From: Diploptera punctata | Lineage: Eukaryota > Arthropoda > Insecta > Blattodea > Blaberidae | DNA: 64,000 bases | Reading direction: 5' to 3' | Assembly (NCBI GenBank): GCA_030220185.1 | Contig: JASPKZ010010236.1 | Span: 1-64,000, forward strand | Translations under genes and position numbers: made by a program | The notes under the pieces: generated by a model | Seen by the model: only the letters and a program-made list of their open reading frames with translations | Told to the model about the DNA's origin: nothing | Database searches by the model: none | Shown: positions 1 through 10,436 of the stretch, in pieces | How positions within the stretch are numbered: position 1 is the stretch's first letter | Layout: every line of letters begins with the position of its first letter

Positions 1-684
1 TCTTTGTCAGTGGATGCAACAACAGACTGTAGTCAACCCTCGTTTCGCATGTAACATTTTATTTACAGACGAAGCAGCATTCACACGCGATGGTGTTTTT
101 TAATTATCATAATACAAATTTTTGGTGTGAAATAAACCCACATGCTGTTCATGAGTCACCCATCAGCACCGTTTCTCACTGAATGTGTGGTTAGGGATCC
201 TAGGTGATCATCTCATTGGGCCACACATTCTTCCACGAAAACTTAATGGACGGAGGTACCTTAGGTTTCTGCGGCGTCATCTTCCAGGATTTCTTGAGGA
301 TGTTCTCCTTCAGCAACGTCGGAGTTTGTGGTACATGCATGATGGAGCTCCGGCACATTTTACTGCTGCTGTGAGACTGTATCTAACGCGCAAATACGGC
401 CAAATATGGATAGGTCGAGGCGGATCTGTACCTTGGCCTCCAAGATCACTTGATTTGGATTTTTGGTCTGGGGTCACCTCAAAAGCGAAGTGTACAGCAC
501 ACCCGTTAACACGGTTGAAGAACTGGAGCAGAGAGTTGTACATGCTTGTCAAGAATTCAGAAATTATCCAGGGGTTTTCGAAATAATTCGACATTCATTG
601 CAGAGACGCGAGCACAGTATTGCATCCAGATGCAAGGAAGACACTTCGAAAACCTCCTTTAACAGTAACCCATACGTGAAGTGA
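1..684 (+). pseudogene. Mariner-like (IS630/Tc1 superfamily) transposase remnant
   Basis: This is the catalytic half of a DDE transposase, which cuts and rejoins transposon ends in the nucleus. Visible blocks in order: FTDEAAF (first Asp, about 65-85), GILGDHLIGP (about 195-220), MHDGAPAHF (second Asp, about 335-360), GRGGSVPWPPRSLDLD (third Asp, about 415-460) and a C-terminal tail GHLKSEVYSTPVNTVEELEQ in another frame from about 470. By my count 36 residues lie between the second and third Asp, as in the element at 4286-5612. The reading frame breaks near 101, 178 and 465, and the N-terminal helix-turn-helix half is outside the window. It is a dead copy. Confidence 0.8.
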
Positions 685-915
685 ACTGTGAACTAAATGA
701 GATGAAGAAATAATAGTAAAGTCTAAATTCAAATTAATTTGTACTAACTAGGACGATGTTTACAATGAAGTCAGTGGCGGCTTATAACCATACATTCGTA
801 ATTATCTCGCAAACGGCTCGTTTGCGGACCCATGTTTTCTGGGACATTGTTGCTTCTATTATCGTGCACTTTCAACCATGTAAGTTTGCGCCATCCTTTT
901 TTATACACCCTGTAT
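1..915 (+). mobile_element. Truncated mariner-like element, right part
   Basis: The element runs off the left edge of the window. It holds the decayed transposase described separately and ends near 905-916, where the sequence ACACCCTGTATA resembles the mirror of the ACAGGGTG terminus of the complete element at 4286-5612. The 690-915 stretch is non-coding tail of the element. The left terminal repeat is outside the window, so the full length cannot be given. The family assignment is from protein motifs; the right boundary is inferred. Confidence 0.6.
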
Positions 916-1486
916 ATTTTAATGAGGGGTATATGATACTCTCTACGGCTTTTGACAACAAGGTATCCACGACAATGCTTGTCATTCCCGATGAAAGGGG
1001 TCCGCTCCAGTGGTATACTACAGTCAATCTTGAAGGTAGGGACACAGAGAGAAAGGCCTGACTATAGCTTGTGACTGCAGCGGATCCGTTCACCGGGAAT
1101 TATAAGCGCTAATGCGGGTCCGCTTGCCGCAAATGCCATAGAGAATGTCATAGACAGCTCTGTATACATATTTTTATTTAAAAATAAGTAAATTATCTTT
1201 TTATAACCCATCTTAATATTCACGCGTGTCGAAAATATGCTTTTGTGACTAGTTGATTCCGTTATAAGAATGTGAACGTTATGATTTGCTCTTTCTTATG
1301 TTATTTATAGAAAGCATATCTGGTTTTGATACAATGCTTACCTTCGAATGTCCAGAATCCGTCAATACTCGAGAACCATTTGGTGGTGTATAGGTTGGTA
1401 GAGTTGGATTTCCAAGTAGTAAGTCCTCTCTAGAGGGCGATTGTGTAGTTAACGTGTCCTCTATTGTTGAGTTGTGTTCGACTTCT

Positions 1487-1487
<1 letters not shown>

Positions 1488-1532
<45 letters not shown>
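1488..1532. repeat. (TAA)n microsatellite
   Basis: About 15 near-perfect TAA units. Confidence 0.95.
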
Positions 1533-1535
<3 letters not shown>

Positions 1536-1710
1536 CAAAATAGTACAAATAAAAAGTACGGTAATAACAATATCACAATCATTCAGAAACTGCAACCATG
1601 TGTTATCGTAATTTGAAAGAAAAAATAATACATTTATAATAGAAAGTATTTTACATGAATTGTACTTAAATACATGGGGATCTTCTTGGTGATAAACTTG
1701 TATTTCACAA

Positions 1711-1893
1711 AGTCAATAAATACCCAAATCACTAATTAAAAAAGTTAAGAGTCAACGCGTTTCGATAGCGGCGCTACTATTATCAGGACTTAATATTGTC
1801 TGTCAATATTAAGTCTTGATACTGGTAGCGTCGCTATTTAAACGCGTTGGCTCTTTTAACCTTTTAAATTGGTGATTTGGGTATTTATTGACT
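1711..1893. repeat. 183-bp imperfect palindrome (foldback repeat)
   Basis: The outer arms AGTCAATAAATACCCAAATC (1711-1730) and GATTTGGGTATTTATTGACT (about 1874-1893) are perfect inverted copies. The inner arms match imperfectly up to a centre near 1798 (TTAATATTG / CAATATTAA). The arms are about 88 bases with a 4-6 base loop. Each arm contains a segment resembling CTGAtaA...GAAACGCG (see findings). There is no coding sequence. It could be a foldback MITE or a dimer of a short retroposon. Confidence 0.85.
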
Positions 1894-1932
1894 TTTTGTA
1901 ATATTTTACATGAAATATGTTAATATAATACA

Positions 1933-3078
1933 AGAGATGAGACCCGATAACAAAAGAGGTTCAACTTATTAGACTCGAAACAGTAAAAAAAAATCTTCTT
2001 TTTCTATATCTCACCTTATAGGCACTTTTACATACCATACGCCCCCGAGCCATATAGTAGTATGACTTGTCGGAAGAGGGATTTTTTTTTTAACTTTGGA
2101 TCACATACGTACTTTTTTGACCACTCAAGGGTATGAAGGGCTTCTCTGAATGAGTCATCAGTTCAGTGCAGGGTCTCCTGCGAGACGAAATGCACCATTA
2201 GCTCATTTAGCTGATCCTTCATTCGAGGAGGCCCTCCATGTCTTTGCGTGGTCAAAAAAGTACCTGTGTGTTCCTCAGTTAAAATCCTCTCCGACAAATC
2301 TTGCCACCGTAAAGCCCGGGTGGCATGTGGCACATAAAAGTACTTATAAGGTAATAGGTTAAACTGCGTTAATGAAATGGAATGAAATAACATATTAGTT
2401 ACAGTTCTTCATTAATTTATATTTTCATGTTTAATAACACTGGTCAACATGATTTTTGTCTCATGAGTACCAATATTTGTACTTAATGCAGTTTTTTATC
2501 GTGTTTTCAAATATGTATTCGGAATTTCTCCATCACCCACAGTTTTTTTATTTCAATTTCAGTTAATGGATTTAAATAATTATTTTTTAATAAACTTTTT
2601 TCGTTCATTTATCTATTGTAAAAAAAACCAAATGAGATAGATCAAATAATTTCAGCTATGGGAAAGATATATCAAGGCAAATGGAATCCTAATATGCTGG
2701 CCGATTATTGTTGGACCATCAAGAGGGATGTTCCACAGGCAAAATATAGCAGAAAATCGTCATTTCTTACTTTCTAGGTGAGTCCGAATGTTCGAATTTT
2801 GTGTAGTTACGAATGTCTAAAATATTAAAGTGTTTGAAATTATAAATGCCTTGCACGATGGAAAAAACCGATATCATATTTGAATTCAGGAGAAAATATA
2901 CTATCAGAATCACATATTTTTCTTCCTGAGACAAAAAAAAAAAGTTTATTTTTGTTGCTCAATATAATTTATATGGTGTGAATATTAAGATAATTTATCT
3001 TTTATGTATTTGTGTTGGTTGAGTGGAAGATAACGCATTATGACTTTAACTGTCAGAATATGTAAAGCATTATTATTA
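1933..3078. other. AT-rich intergenic DNA, nothing recognised
   Basis: Mostly AT-rich sequence. A GC-richer patch at about 2150-2340 has a 70-codon reading frame on + and a 76-codon one on -, neither resembling a known protein to me. It could be a very old transposon piece. No RNA gene or inverted repeat was found. Confidence 0.4.
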
Positions 3079-3803
3079 TTGACTATTTAACTCATGCCCC
3101 AAATGGGAGTCAATGACCAATCACGTTTCAATGATTTCTGTTTTACAACCAATCACAGTCGTGTTTCGCCAAATATTTATCAGTGATATATTTACCATTT
3201 TAGAGAAAGCTCCTCCTTTTTAATATTCTGAACAGGTCTGACCATTATTTTGCAGTGACTGAGCCTATAAGAAATACGGCTACCAGATTGTATATATGGT
3301 GCATAGATGTCAACACATCAGGAGTTAATATAAAAACATTTGTAGCAATTTATTATACCACCAAAAAAGAAACCACTGTTTGCACTTTCTTAGATGTATT
3401 TTTCCCAGGTAATAATCCAGAAAAATATAATTGTCTATTTACATCATACGACATCAGAAATGAATTAATATACAGTTTGATGCGTTTCATTTTTTTTTTT
3501 TCCACTAGAGAGCATTCTTACAATATTGCGTTCCTTTGGCAATAAATAGTATGATCTGGTTGCAGTGATAAACAAAAGAAGCAGATGAAGCGTACCTATC
3601 GTTTCTCATTTGTTTTCAAACATCGCCGTTTACATTAAATATATAAATATTTTAAAATAACTATAGTTAAATAATGATTTGTGAGTAAACAGCTTAATTT
3701 TATTCGTTAAATAGTCCTAACAAATGCCACTCTTGATTTCAAATTCTCTAGATAAATTCACTCCTCACGATAATTTGGAAATCACTCGTGGCATTACTTA
3801 TGA
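3079..3803 (+). mobile_element. MITE-like repeat A, copy 1 (about 725 bp)
   Basis: First of four copies of a non-coding repeat in this window (others: 38550-39263 reversed, 56533-57132 forward, 57901-58485 reversed). It starts TGACTATTTAACTCATGCCCC and ends GTGGCATTACTTATGA. The ends form an imperfect inverted repeat (AACTCATGCCCC against AAGTAATGCCAC, 9 of 12). Near the right end a hairpin pairs GCCACTCTTGATTTC (about 3727-3741) with GGAAATCACTCGTGGC (about 3777-3792). The 96-codon frame at 3255-3545 is not conserved between copies and is not regarded as a gene. Confidence 0.75.
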
Positions 3804-4245
3804 TAATTTATAAAGTAAACAATTGCTTAGATATTATGTATTTCGTTTATAAGCCTAAAGGCTACTTATGCCTATAATGTGAATCTCAAACTTAAGTTTT
3901 AAATTTCAAAATATTTATTCAACAAACTTTCCCAAAACTCTGTGCCAAAATATACAAACTATTCTTGAAAATAGAGAATGAAAACAACAAAAACTTTAGA
4001 TAATGTACAGATAATACATATTTTAAAATTTGTACATAGAAAAAATTGGAATTAGAATGTATGTGAACGGGAAAATTAAGAATCAGGATTTGGAGATTGG
4101 CAGTATAGATTCTGTATTTATCAATTAACGCTGTTGAAAAAAAAATTATCGACACAAATGAAGGAAATTCAGGATCATATCCAACGATTGCAAAATATTA
4201 TTAAAATTTAGGATATACTAATCTTAAATTAGAAAATGCTGTTAT

Positions 4246-4248
<3 letters not shown>
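3804..4248. other. AT-rich intergenic DNA, nothing recognised
   Basis: Low-complexity AT-rich sequence between MITE-like repeat A and the (TA)n tract; no motif, inverted repeat or credible coding frame seen. Confidence 0.4.

Positions 4249-4285
<37 letters not shown>
4249..4285. repeat. (TA)n microsatellite
   Basis: Pure TA tract abutting the left end of a mariner-like element, a family that targets TA dinucleotides. Confidence 0.95.
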
Positions 4286-4290
<5 letters not shown>

Positions 4291-5612
4291 GGTGGACCGC
4301 TCGAATGGACCTAATTTCAATTGCTTGTTACTGGCAACGGTTGAAGATAGAAACTTAAAACAACGTTCATATTACAGAAAAACTCACCAAGTTTTGATAT
4401 CCAGATCACCACATCTCTATATGAGCCCCAGCAGTCACTGTGACGATATCAAAGCGATGAACAATTTCTTGCCAAGTACGTTGGAGTATGTCTTCTGGAA
4501 TGTTCTCAATAGCCTCTATGATGCGCTCACGAAGATCACGAAGGTCTTTGACTGGGGTGGTGTAAACTTTATCTTTGACATAGCCCCAGAGAAAGAAATC
4601 CAGTGGTGTTAAATCGGGAGATCTCGGGGGCCACGCGATTGGTCCTCCCCTACCAATCCAACGGCCAGGGAAAATGTTGTCCAAAGTCGTACGAACTTCA
4701 TTGGACCAGTGGGGAGGAGCACCATCTTGCTGGAAAACGATGTTAGGCTGCAGTTGTTCAATTTGTGGAAAGAAGAACTGCTCCAGCATGTCAGATATGT
4801 GGTACCACGAACAGTTTTCTCGGCGAAGAAAAACGGTCCAATGACCTTATTATGTGACAAACTGCACCAAACATTCATCTTCGGACTATCACGAACATGC
4901 TCTTGAATAGCGTGAGGATTCTCCGATCCCCAGATCCGCACATTATGCCGGTTTACCTTGCCTGACAAATGGAAAGTGGCTTCGTCCGAGAAGAAAATCT
5001 TGGTCATGAAGTCAGGATCAGCGCCGAGACGGTCCAGCATCGTATTGGCGAATTCCACTCGTTTCGGCATGTCATTCGGCTCCAGACGTTGCACTAACTG
5101 CACTTTATATGCGTGCAGTTTGAGGCGTTTGTGGACAATCCGTTGTAATGTCGATTTTGGTATTTGAAGTTCCCGCGAAGCTCTTCTTAATGACTTCCGG
5201 GGGCTTCGCTCAAATGCGGCTTGAACATTTGCTACCATTTCATCGATGCTCTGCGACCACCACCATGCTTCTTCAACACAGATCCTGTAGCTAATAATGT
5301 ATCACGCCACTTCTTTATGCTTCTAGCAGTTGGAGCATCACGGTTAAACACACGCCGGAACTCCCTTTGAACTCTAATGATTGATTTAAACTCCGCATAC
5401 CAAAAAACAGCTTGCGCTTTCATCTGCGGAGTCGCCATTTTCACAAACAATTAAATCTAAGAACGAGAAACGTATCTTTGTGCCATCTACCGACAGGATT
5501 CGAAACTTGGTGAGTTTTTCTGTACTATGAACGTTGTTTTAAGTTTCTATCTTCAACCGTTTGCCAGTAACAAGCAATTGAAATTAGGTCCATTCGAGCG
5601 GTCCACCCTGTA
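4286..5612 (-). mobile_element. Mariner-like element with about 115-bp terminal inverted repeats
   Basis: Both ends are present. The left end TACAGGGTGGACCGCTCGAA matches the right end TTCGAGCGGTCCACCCTGTA exactly in inverted orientation. The match continues inward through CAATTGCTTGTTACTGGCAA and on to the ACTCACCAAG boxes near 4385-4400 and 5510-5520, giving arms of about 115 bases. A TA flanks each side, as expected for TA-target duplication. It encodes one frame-broken transposase on the minus strand. Another mariner-like relic follows directly at 5613. Confidence 0.9.
4406..5450 (-). pseudogene. Mariner-like transposase, broken in two places
   Basis: A DDE transposase of the IS630/Tc1/mariner superfamily. 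The start MATPQMKAQAVFWYAEFKS is in an N-terminal helix-turn-helix region of about 70 residues (5438-5232). Next come the second HTH (RRASRELQIPKSTLQRIVHK) and the catalytic domain: FFSDEATFHLSG (first Asp), QQDGAPPHWSNEVR (second Asp) and PPRSPDLTPLDFFLWG (third Asp). I count 36 residues between the second and third acidic residues, unlike the 34 of classical mariners. The three pieces lie in different frames, with breaks near 5235 and 4780. All three acidic residues remain, so the copy died by frameshift and could be fairly young. About 345 residues in total, normal for the superfamily. Confidence 0.88.
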
Positions 5613-6276
5613 TATATCACGTGCATCCAATATAAACCCGGACCGGCCTCACGGGGTTTCACCCATCAGGCAGCGCTCTCTCCTCGTCCGAATTTCACTC
5701 TGCCAGCCGCTCGTCCTTGAACTAGTCAGTTTACTATCGTTCTACAAGATGAGACGTCAGCTGACACTAGAGCAGCGCATTTATGTGTGTAAATGTTATT
5801 ATAAATACGAATCAGCTCGTCGCGTTCGCGAGGAATTTATTCGGAACTTCCCTGGACAATTACCTCCTTCCAGATCGACAATCCACGATCCTGTGACTAA
5901 ATTTGAGACCACTGGTTCAGTACAAAATAAGAAACACTCGCTCCCCAGATCTAACAGTGTGTAATTTTTATTTGTGGGGTAGCCTGAAAGACAAAGTGTA
6001 CAAAACAAATCCGCACTCATTGAAAGAACTGAAGAACAACATAAGAAATGAAATCAGAAACTTGAGAGTGCCCGAACTACAGCGTGTCAATCTAAATGTG
6101 TTTACTCGGTATAATGCCTGTTTAACTGCGGGAGGACAACATTTACAGCATTTTCTATAAGGTAAGAAACAGTTCAAGGACGGGTGGCAGGCAGGGTGAA
6201 TTGCGGGAGGAAGAGACAGCACTGCGTGCCGGGTGAAACTCCGTAAGGCCGGTCCGGTTTTATATTGGAAGCCCGT

Positions 6277-6280
<4 letters not shown>
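5613..6280 (+). mobile_element. Internally deleted mariner-like element
   Basis: Inverted ends of about 100 bases: CCAATATAAACCCGGACCGG (5628-5647) mirrors the segment at about 6244-6263, and the match continues through GTTTCACCC and the CGTCCTTGAACT box on both sides. It lies immediately beside the element ending at 5612. The coding region between the ends has lost its middle. TA repeats follow on the right. Confidence 0.8.
5749..6160 (+). pseudogene. Deletion derivative of a mariner-like transposase
   Basis: The N-terminus starts at ATG 5749 with MRRQLTLEQRIYVCKCYYKY and continues through a helix-turn-helix (ARRVREEFIRNFPGQLPPSRSTIHD). This is the HTH found at the start of many insect mariner-like proteins. 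Near 5935 it jumps, out of frame, to the extreme C-terminus: RSPDLTVCNFYLWGSLKDKVY and GGQHLQHFL up to 6160. The first two catalytic acidic residues and the whole core between are missing. The product could not cut DNA. The element could only have moved with a transposase supplied by a relative. Confidence 0.8.
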
Positions 6281-6310
<30 letters not shown>

Positions 6311-6312
6311 AA
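6281..6312. repeat. (TA)n microsatellite
   Basis: TA tract with one G interruption between the deleted mariner-like element and a tRNA-like unit. Confidence 0.9.
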
Positions 6313-6350
6313 TGCCTAAACCTGGAAAGAAAAGACGTTATTTGCACTAG

Positions 6351-6440
6351 GAGCCTAATTGGAGTAATTGGTAGCTCACTAACTAAAACATAGAGATATC
6401 GGGTTCAAATCTTGGTTCAGACATTTATTTATCTTTTCGT
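6351..6440 (+). mobile_element. Short tRNA-like retroposon unit, diverged
   Basis: The sequence has a tRNA B-box-like segment GGGTTCAAATCTTGG (about 6400-6414), an upstream A-box-like stretch AATTGGTAGCTCA and a T-rich trailer ACATTTATTTATCTTTT. The same order (tRNA-like part, then ATTTATTTTTCTTAT-type trailer, beside a TA tract) occurs at 7288, 22595, 26763-27235 and 62265. Not a functional tRNA: the acceptor stem is not closed. Confidence 0.55.
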
Positions 6441-7207
6441 ATCATGCGAAATAGTATTAAATAATGTATTAATATGTCAGATTTTCGAAAGACGTTGACA
6501 TTGATCCAACTATGTATATTTATGACCTTTAGATGTTATTATAAAAAGTGAGTAGAAAAGAAGTTCATTATATTTTCTATTTGTATTAGCTAATGAAGCC
6601 ACTATTTAAAAATTGATGTAAAAACATTTTGGGAACATGAACATATTTTACTGACCCTAATTAAATGAAACGTTTAGATAAGTTTTAAATTACTATTACT
6701 ATTTTATAGCATTTAATTGAATAATTCATTATTGATAAATTGGACACTTTTTAAAATATTTGCATAGTCACACATTATTTTTGTTAAAGGACGAGCAGGT
6801 ATTTTTTTAAATTTCGTGTGCAATTCAACGCAATATCTTGAAGAATGACAATATTTTAAATTGGGTTCTAATATTACAATATTTTTCTGATTGAACGAAT
6901 CGATTTATTAAACCAGGAAATGAAAATACGAATGTATATATTGTGAATCAAAATGAGGCAGCAGAAAGATATATAATTAAATTTAAAAATTAAATTGTAC
7001 CTGTTGGTAGGTGCCGTCGTCCTCAACTTTGATATATGTTTAAAAACCATTAAGGGGAGTGTAAAAGCCGTATACCGACCATTTTAAATTAACCAAACTT
7101 ATTTTCTCTACAACCCTTTAAGATAATTTTATATATTCTTTATACTTTGTAGATTCATATGTAGCTAATTAACTTGTATAATTTCGTGGAAATATTTTCT
7201 TTCTAGA
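6441..7207. other. AT-rich intergenic DNA, nothing recognised
   Basis: No credible coding frame, inverted repeat or RNA gene was seen. Composition is uniformly AT-rich. Confidence 0.4.
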
Positions 7208-7216
7208 GCAGGATAT

Positions 7217-7257
<41 letters not shown>
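7208..7257. repeat. (TA)n microsatellite
   Basis: TA tract with one slip, adjacent to a tRNA-like unit. Confidence 0.9.
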
Positions 7258-7259
<2 letters not shown>

Positions 7260-7261
7260 CC

Positions 7262-7358
7262 TATATGACATGATAAGAAAAATAAATGCTCGGATGGAAG
7301 TTGAACCCGGACCTCTGGATTTATATCCCAGTGCGCTACTGATTACGCCACCGAGCAA
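7262..7358 (-). mobile_element. Short tRNA-like retroposon unit
   Basis: On the minus strand, 7356-7288 folds like a tRNA: the acceptor ends GCTCGG and CCGAGC pair, there is a B box GGTCCGGGTTCAACTTCC, and the anticodon-arm-like CTGGG/TCCAG encloses a 7-base loop ATATAAA. It is followed by ATTTATTTTTCTTATCATGT. The anticodon read from the loop (ATA) is not a usual eukaryotic one. The shared trailer and the neighbouring (TA)n mark it as a retroposon, not a tRNA gene. Confidence 0.6.
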
Positions 7359-7379
7359 GTCTAGTACATACATTATATA

Positions 7380-8898
7380 CACTTGTGTCCAAAAGTTAAG
7401 GATAATTAGTTCATTTGCCGACTTATTATAAAGCATTTGTCAGAATAATACAAAATTTGGTAAGGGTATGTCACAGATAATTAGAAACATGGCACGAAAG
7501 AAACAATGGCATGAATACGTCATTCACTTGTCATTTTCACAACAAACGAAAACTGCATTTCAGAATTCGAACATAAAAGTTGAACAACAATGGTTCAAAT
7601 GATTAGTATGGGGTGTGATTACCCCTGACAGCTACACAAGACTCACATCGACGTGGCATGCTAGTGATGAGGTTGTTCAGGAGTTCGATGCTCAGCAAAT
7701 TCCACTCCTCATGAAGAGCAATGTGAAGGTCTTGAAGTGTCCTCGGAGGAGGCTGACGAGATGCAATTTGTCTCCCTAAGCATCCCAAGCATGCTCTATA
7801 GGATTCATATCCGGAGACCTCGCTGGCCACTCCATACGCTGGATATCTTCCTCCTGAAGAACTCATCCACCAGTTGTGACCTGTGAGGTCGGGCATTGTC
7901 ATCCATGAATATGAATTCTGGACCCACAGCTCCCCTGAAAAGTCTTACATGAGGTTCCAGGATCTCTTCTCTATACCGCTGAGCATTAACAGTGCTACCT
8001 GCGAAGATGTGAAGCTCTGTGCGTGCATTCATCATTATACCTCCCCATACCAGGAGACCACCGCCACCAAATGGATGTCTTTCCATGATGTTCATGGGGT
8101 TGTAACGAGTTCCTTGCTCCGTCCAGATAGTCACGCGATGCGAATCACAGTTCAAGCTGAATCTGGACTCGTCTGTAAATAGCACGCTGCTCCACTGATT
8201 TAGAGTCCAGTCGCGATGTTCCTGACTCCACCGTAAACGTGCTCTCTTGTTATCAAGGGTGAGTGGGACGCACACTACAGGCCGTCTAGCATACAGACCA
8301 GCAGCTCTGAGTCTTCTATAGACAGTTTGTCTGGATACTCTGATACCTGAGGCTGCCGCAAGTTCTGAACTCAGTTGTCTGGCAGACATTGTTCGGTTTC
8401 TTTTGCAGTTAACGCAAGATATCGATCCTGCTGAGCATTTGTAACTCTTGGACGACCTCCCACTGGTCTTCGCCTAACGTCTCCGGTCTCTTGGAACCGT
8501 CGCCATAACGTAGATATAACATTTTGTGGCACATTAAGTGCTATGGAGACCTCAGTTTGTGTCTGTCCTGTTTCTAGCCGCCAATAATTCTACCCCGAAG
8601 CAGAGGGTCCAGATGTTGTCTTTGTGCCATTTACTGCAATCTGTTCTTACACTACATCTGATTATATCATAACTCTCTTTAAAATGAAGATTTATGGAAC
8701 AGGGCTTAACTGCAACAATGCAATTTTCATTTATAATTGCTATTAATTTTTCATTGTTGAAGAGAGATTATAATTTAGTATGTAAATTAAACTAAATGTA
8801 CTGAGAAACGTTTTGATAAATAATTTTTACTCCTTGCTCCTCTTTAAGCATTTTGATTTTCCGTTTTACAAATTATCCTAAACATTTGGACACCAGTG
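7380..8898 (-). mobile_element. Tc1-like DNA transposon
   Basis: Inverted ends CACTTGTGTCCAAAAGTTAA (7380) and, read from the right on the minus strand, CACTGGTGTCCAAATGTTTA (8898), each flanked by TA as expected for Tc1/mariner target duplication. Similarity continues with AGGATAATT. The element is about 1.5 kb and encodes one minus-strand transposase with frame breaks. A (TA)n tract lies at its right side. Confidence 0.9.
7603..8630 (-). pseudogene. Tc1-like transposase (DD34E type), frame-broken
   Basis: Cut-and-paste transposase. Start codon at 8630-8628 (MAQRQHLDPLLRGRIIG). The first HTH and a GRP-type linker (RRRPVGGRPRV) follow, then the second HTH MSARQLSSELAAASGIRVSR from 8389. Catalytic blocks: VLFTDESRFSLN (first Asp), FIFMDDNARPHRSQLVDEF (second Asp) and WPARSPDMNPIEHAWD (third position, Glu of IEHAWD). 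The MNPIEHAWD signature identifies the Tc1 group. Breaks occur near 8400 and again near 7830, where the frame leaves DEFFRRK. Length is normal (about 340 residues). The copy is inactive because of the frame breaks. Confidence 0.9.
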
Positions 8899-8916
8899 TA
8901 TATATATATATATATT
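8897..8916. repeat. Short (TA)n tract
   Basis: TA repeats at the right flank of the Tc1-like element, followed by a CATATATACAC-type imperfect tract to about 8990. Confidence 0.8.
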
Positions 8917-8990
8917 AAATGTTAATTTTAACACACGCATGCATATATACACGTATATACATGTAGGCATATATATACACATATACATAC

Positions 8991-9729
8991 ACAGATTGTT
9001 GCAAAAAAACCGACAACGGAGGTGAGGTGGTATATTGGGATGTGTTGATCACTTTTTAATAAGATACCAATGTCCGGAAATAATGCGTTTTTTACACTAT
9101 GAGTAGCTAACTTCTCAAGAGTTCCGTTAGTTGGATTTCAAGTCTCAATTCTTGACAATACGCTCACAGTCACATCAAGTTTCCAAAATATCCACCTCCC
9201 ATCTCATTGCAGAGCTTACATCGGTGGTGTAGTGATTGGCGCATACGTTCAAATACGGCTGGCCTCGTTTGAATTATTTCTGTAGCAGCGTGGATTCGGG
9301 CTATAAGATCCATACGTTACTCTACTGGAGACCGATAAACAGACTGTTTCATGTAGTCCCACAAAAAGCAGTCGAGAGGGTTAAGATCAGATTATCTCGG
9401 AGGCTATGGGACTGGTCTCCCTCTGCCAATCCATCGATCTGGATACGTGGTATCCAAATGTGTCCTCACATTGGCATGGAAGTGAGCTGGAGATCCGTTG
9501 TGTTGCAGCCACATTCCGTTGCAAAGCCACGTATAATATGTTCTGTATCTGTGAGGTGTTGTCAAGTAACGAGTTCTCAAATCCTTCGAATTAACACTGA
9601 TCTTGAGACATAACTAGTCATAGTGTGAAAACGCATAATTTCCGGTCATTGGTACCTTATTAAAAAACTGTCAACTTATCTCAATATACTACCACACCTC
9701 CGTTGTCGGTGTTTTTTGCAACACCCTGC
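8991..9729 (-). mobile_element. Decayed mariner-like element with about 105-bp inverted ends
   Basis: The left end (GTTGCAAAAAAACCGACAAC, 8998 on) mirrors the right end (GTTGTCGGTGTTTTTTGCAA, about 9702-9721). The pairing continues inward over CGGAGGTG, GGTACCAATGACCGGAAAT and GCGTTTT, about 105 bases per arm. At 740 bp it is shorter than an intact element, so it has an internal deletion as well as point decay. Confidence 0.85.
9200..9600 (-). pseudogene. Mariner-like transposase fragment
   Basis: On the minus strand the C-terminal catalytic part can be read across frames. It shows a GSPAHFHANVRTHLDT-like block after the second Asp position, then a GRG.PVPWPP box and a LNPLDCFLWDYM-like segment carrying the third Asp. 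It resembles the transposase at 4406-5450. The N-terminal HTH and first Asp are gone. Reading frames change several times; plus-strand open frames here are shadows. Confidence 0.65.
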
Positions 9730-9949
9730 AATTATACTTACATACACACGCTGTAAAAACTTGCATTGGTCTATATTATACTAAATAGTTCAGAGAAAGT
9801 GATATATAAGACTGGCAGTTTTATCATTACAGAGATGAGAGTTTCATATTCCTCTGAAATTAACATTAGGTTGTCTGATAGGTAATATAGATTCTTAATG
9901 AAATATTGTAGGTCTGGTGGCATTTTGAAGGTGTGATTCATTTGGAATT

Positions 9950-10331
9950 AGTTTAAAACGGGCGTGCAGTCGATCCAGATCTGTATTCTAAACAACCGGA
10001 AACAAGTTCATGCAAGTTTAAGGACACCATATAACACGAACAGCCATGAAAAAAATTCAGAAATTGGTAAGAATCGAACTGCTACCACGCCCAGCCTAAA
10101 ACCCTGATCTTGCACCTTCAGATTGCCATCTTTTTCGATCCATGGCCAATTTATTACATGACATTTCGAAAACAATGAAAACAGTAAAGCTGTAGAAGTG
10201 GGTCTCAACAAATTCTTCGTATCAAAAACCAGAGGCTGATACTGTCGAGGGATAATAAACCTCACTGAAAGATGGTTCTGGATCAAAGAATCTGACGGTC
10301 TCTACTTTGAAGAGTAGTTGAATTTCTTCTC
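9950..10331 (+). pseudogene. Mariner transposase C-terminal fragment
   Basis: An isolated remnant of the last third of a classical mariner transposase. Readable blocks: ITRTAMKKIQKLG after the second Asp, an HGQFIT box about 10140-10160, HFENNENSKAVEVGLNKFFVSKT, and NLTERWF with a terminal DGLYFEE ending at a stop near 10318. Stops and frame changes are frequent. It lies just downstream of the last visible exon of the YGPPP protein gene and runs antisense to it. Catalytic parts are missing. Confidence 0.7.
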
Positions 10332-10436
10332 AGGAAAATCCCAAATAAAATTTTAAAATATTCTGTAAAATATACCATAAAATTTATCTGTAATAAAAAA
10401 AATATTTTTATAAAAATAAATGTATTTTCTTTTAGT

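Noticed and set aside
755..1093. Opposing 101- and 73-codon frames
   Set aside because: They lie in the non-coding right flank of the edge mariner-like element and beyond, and match no known family.
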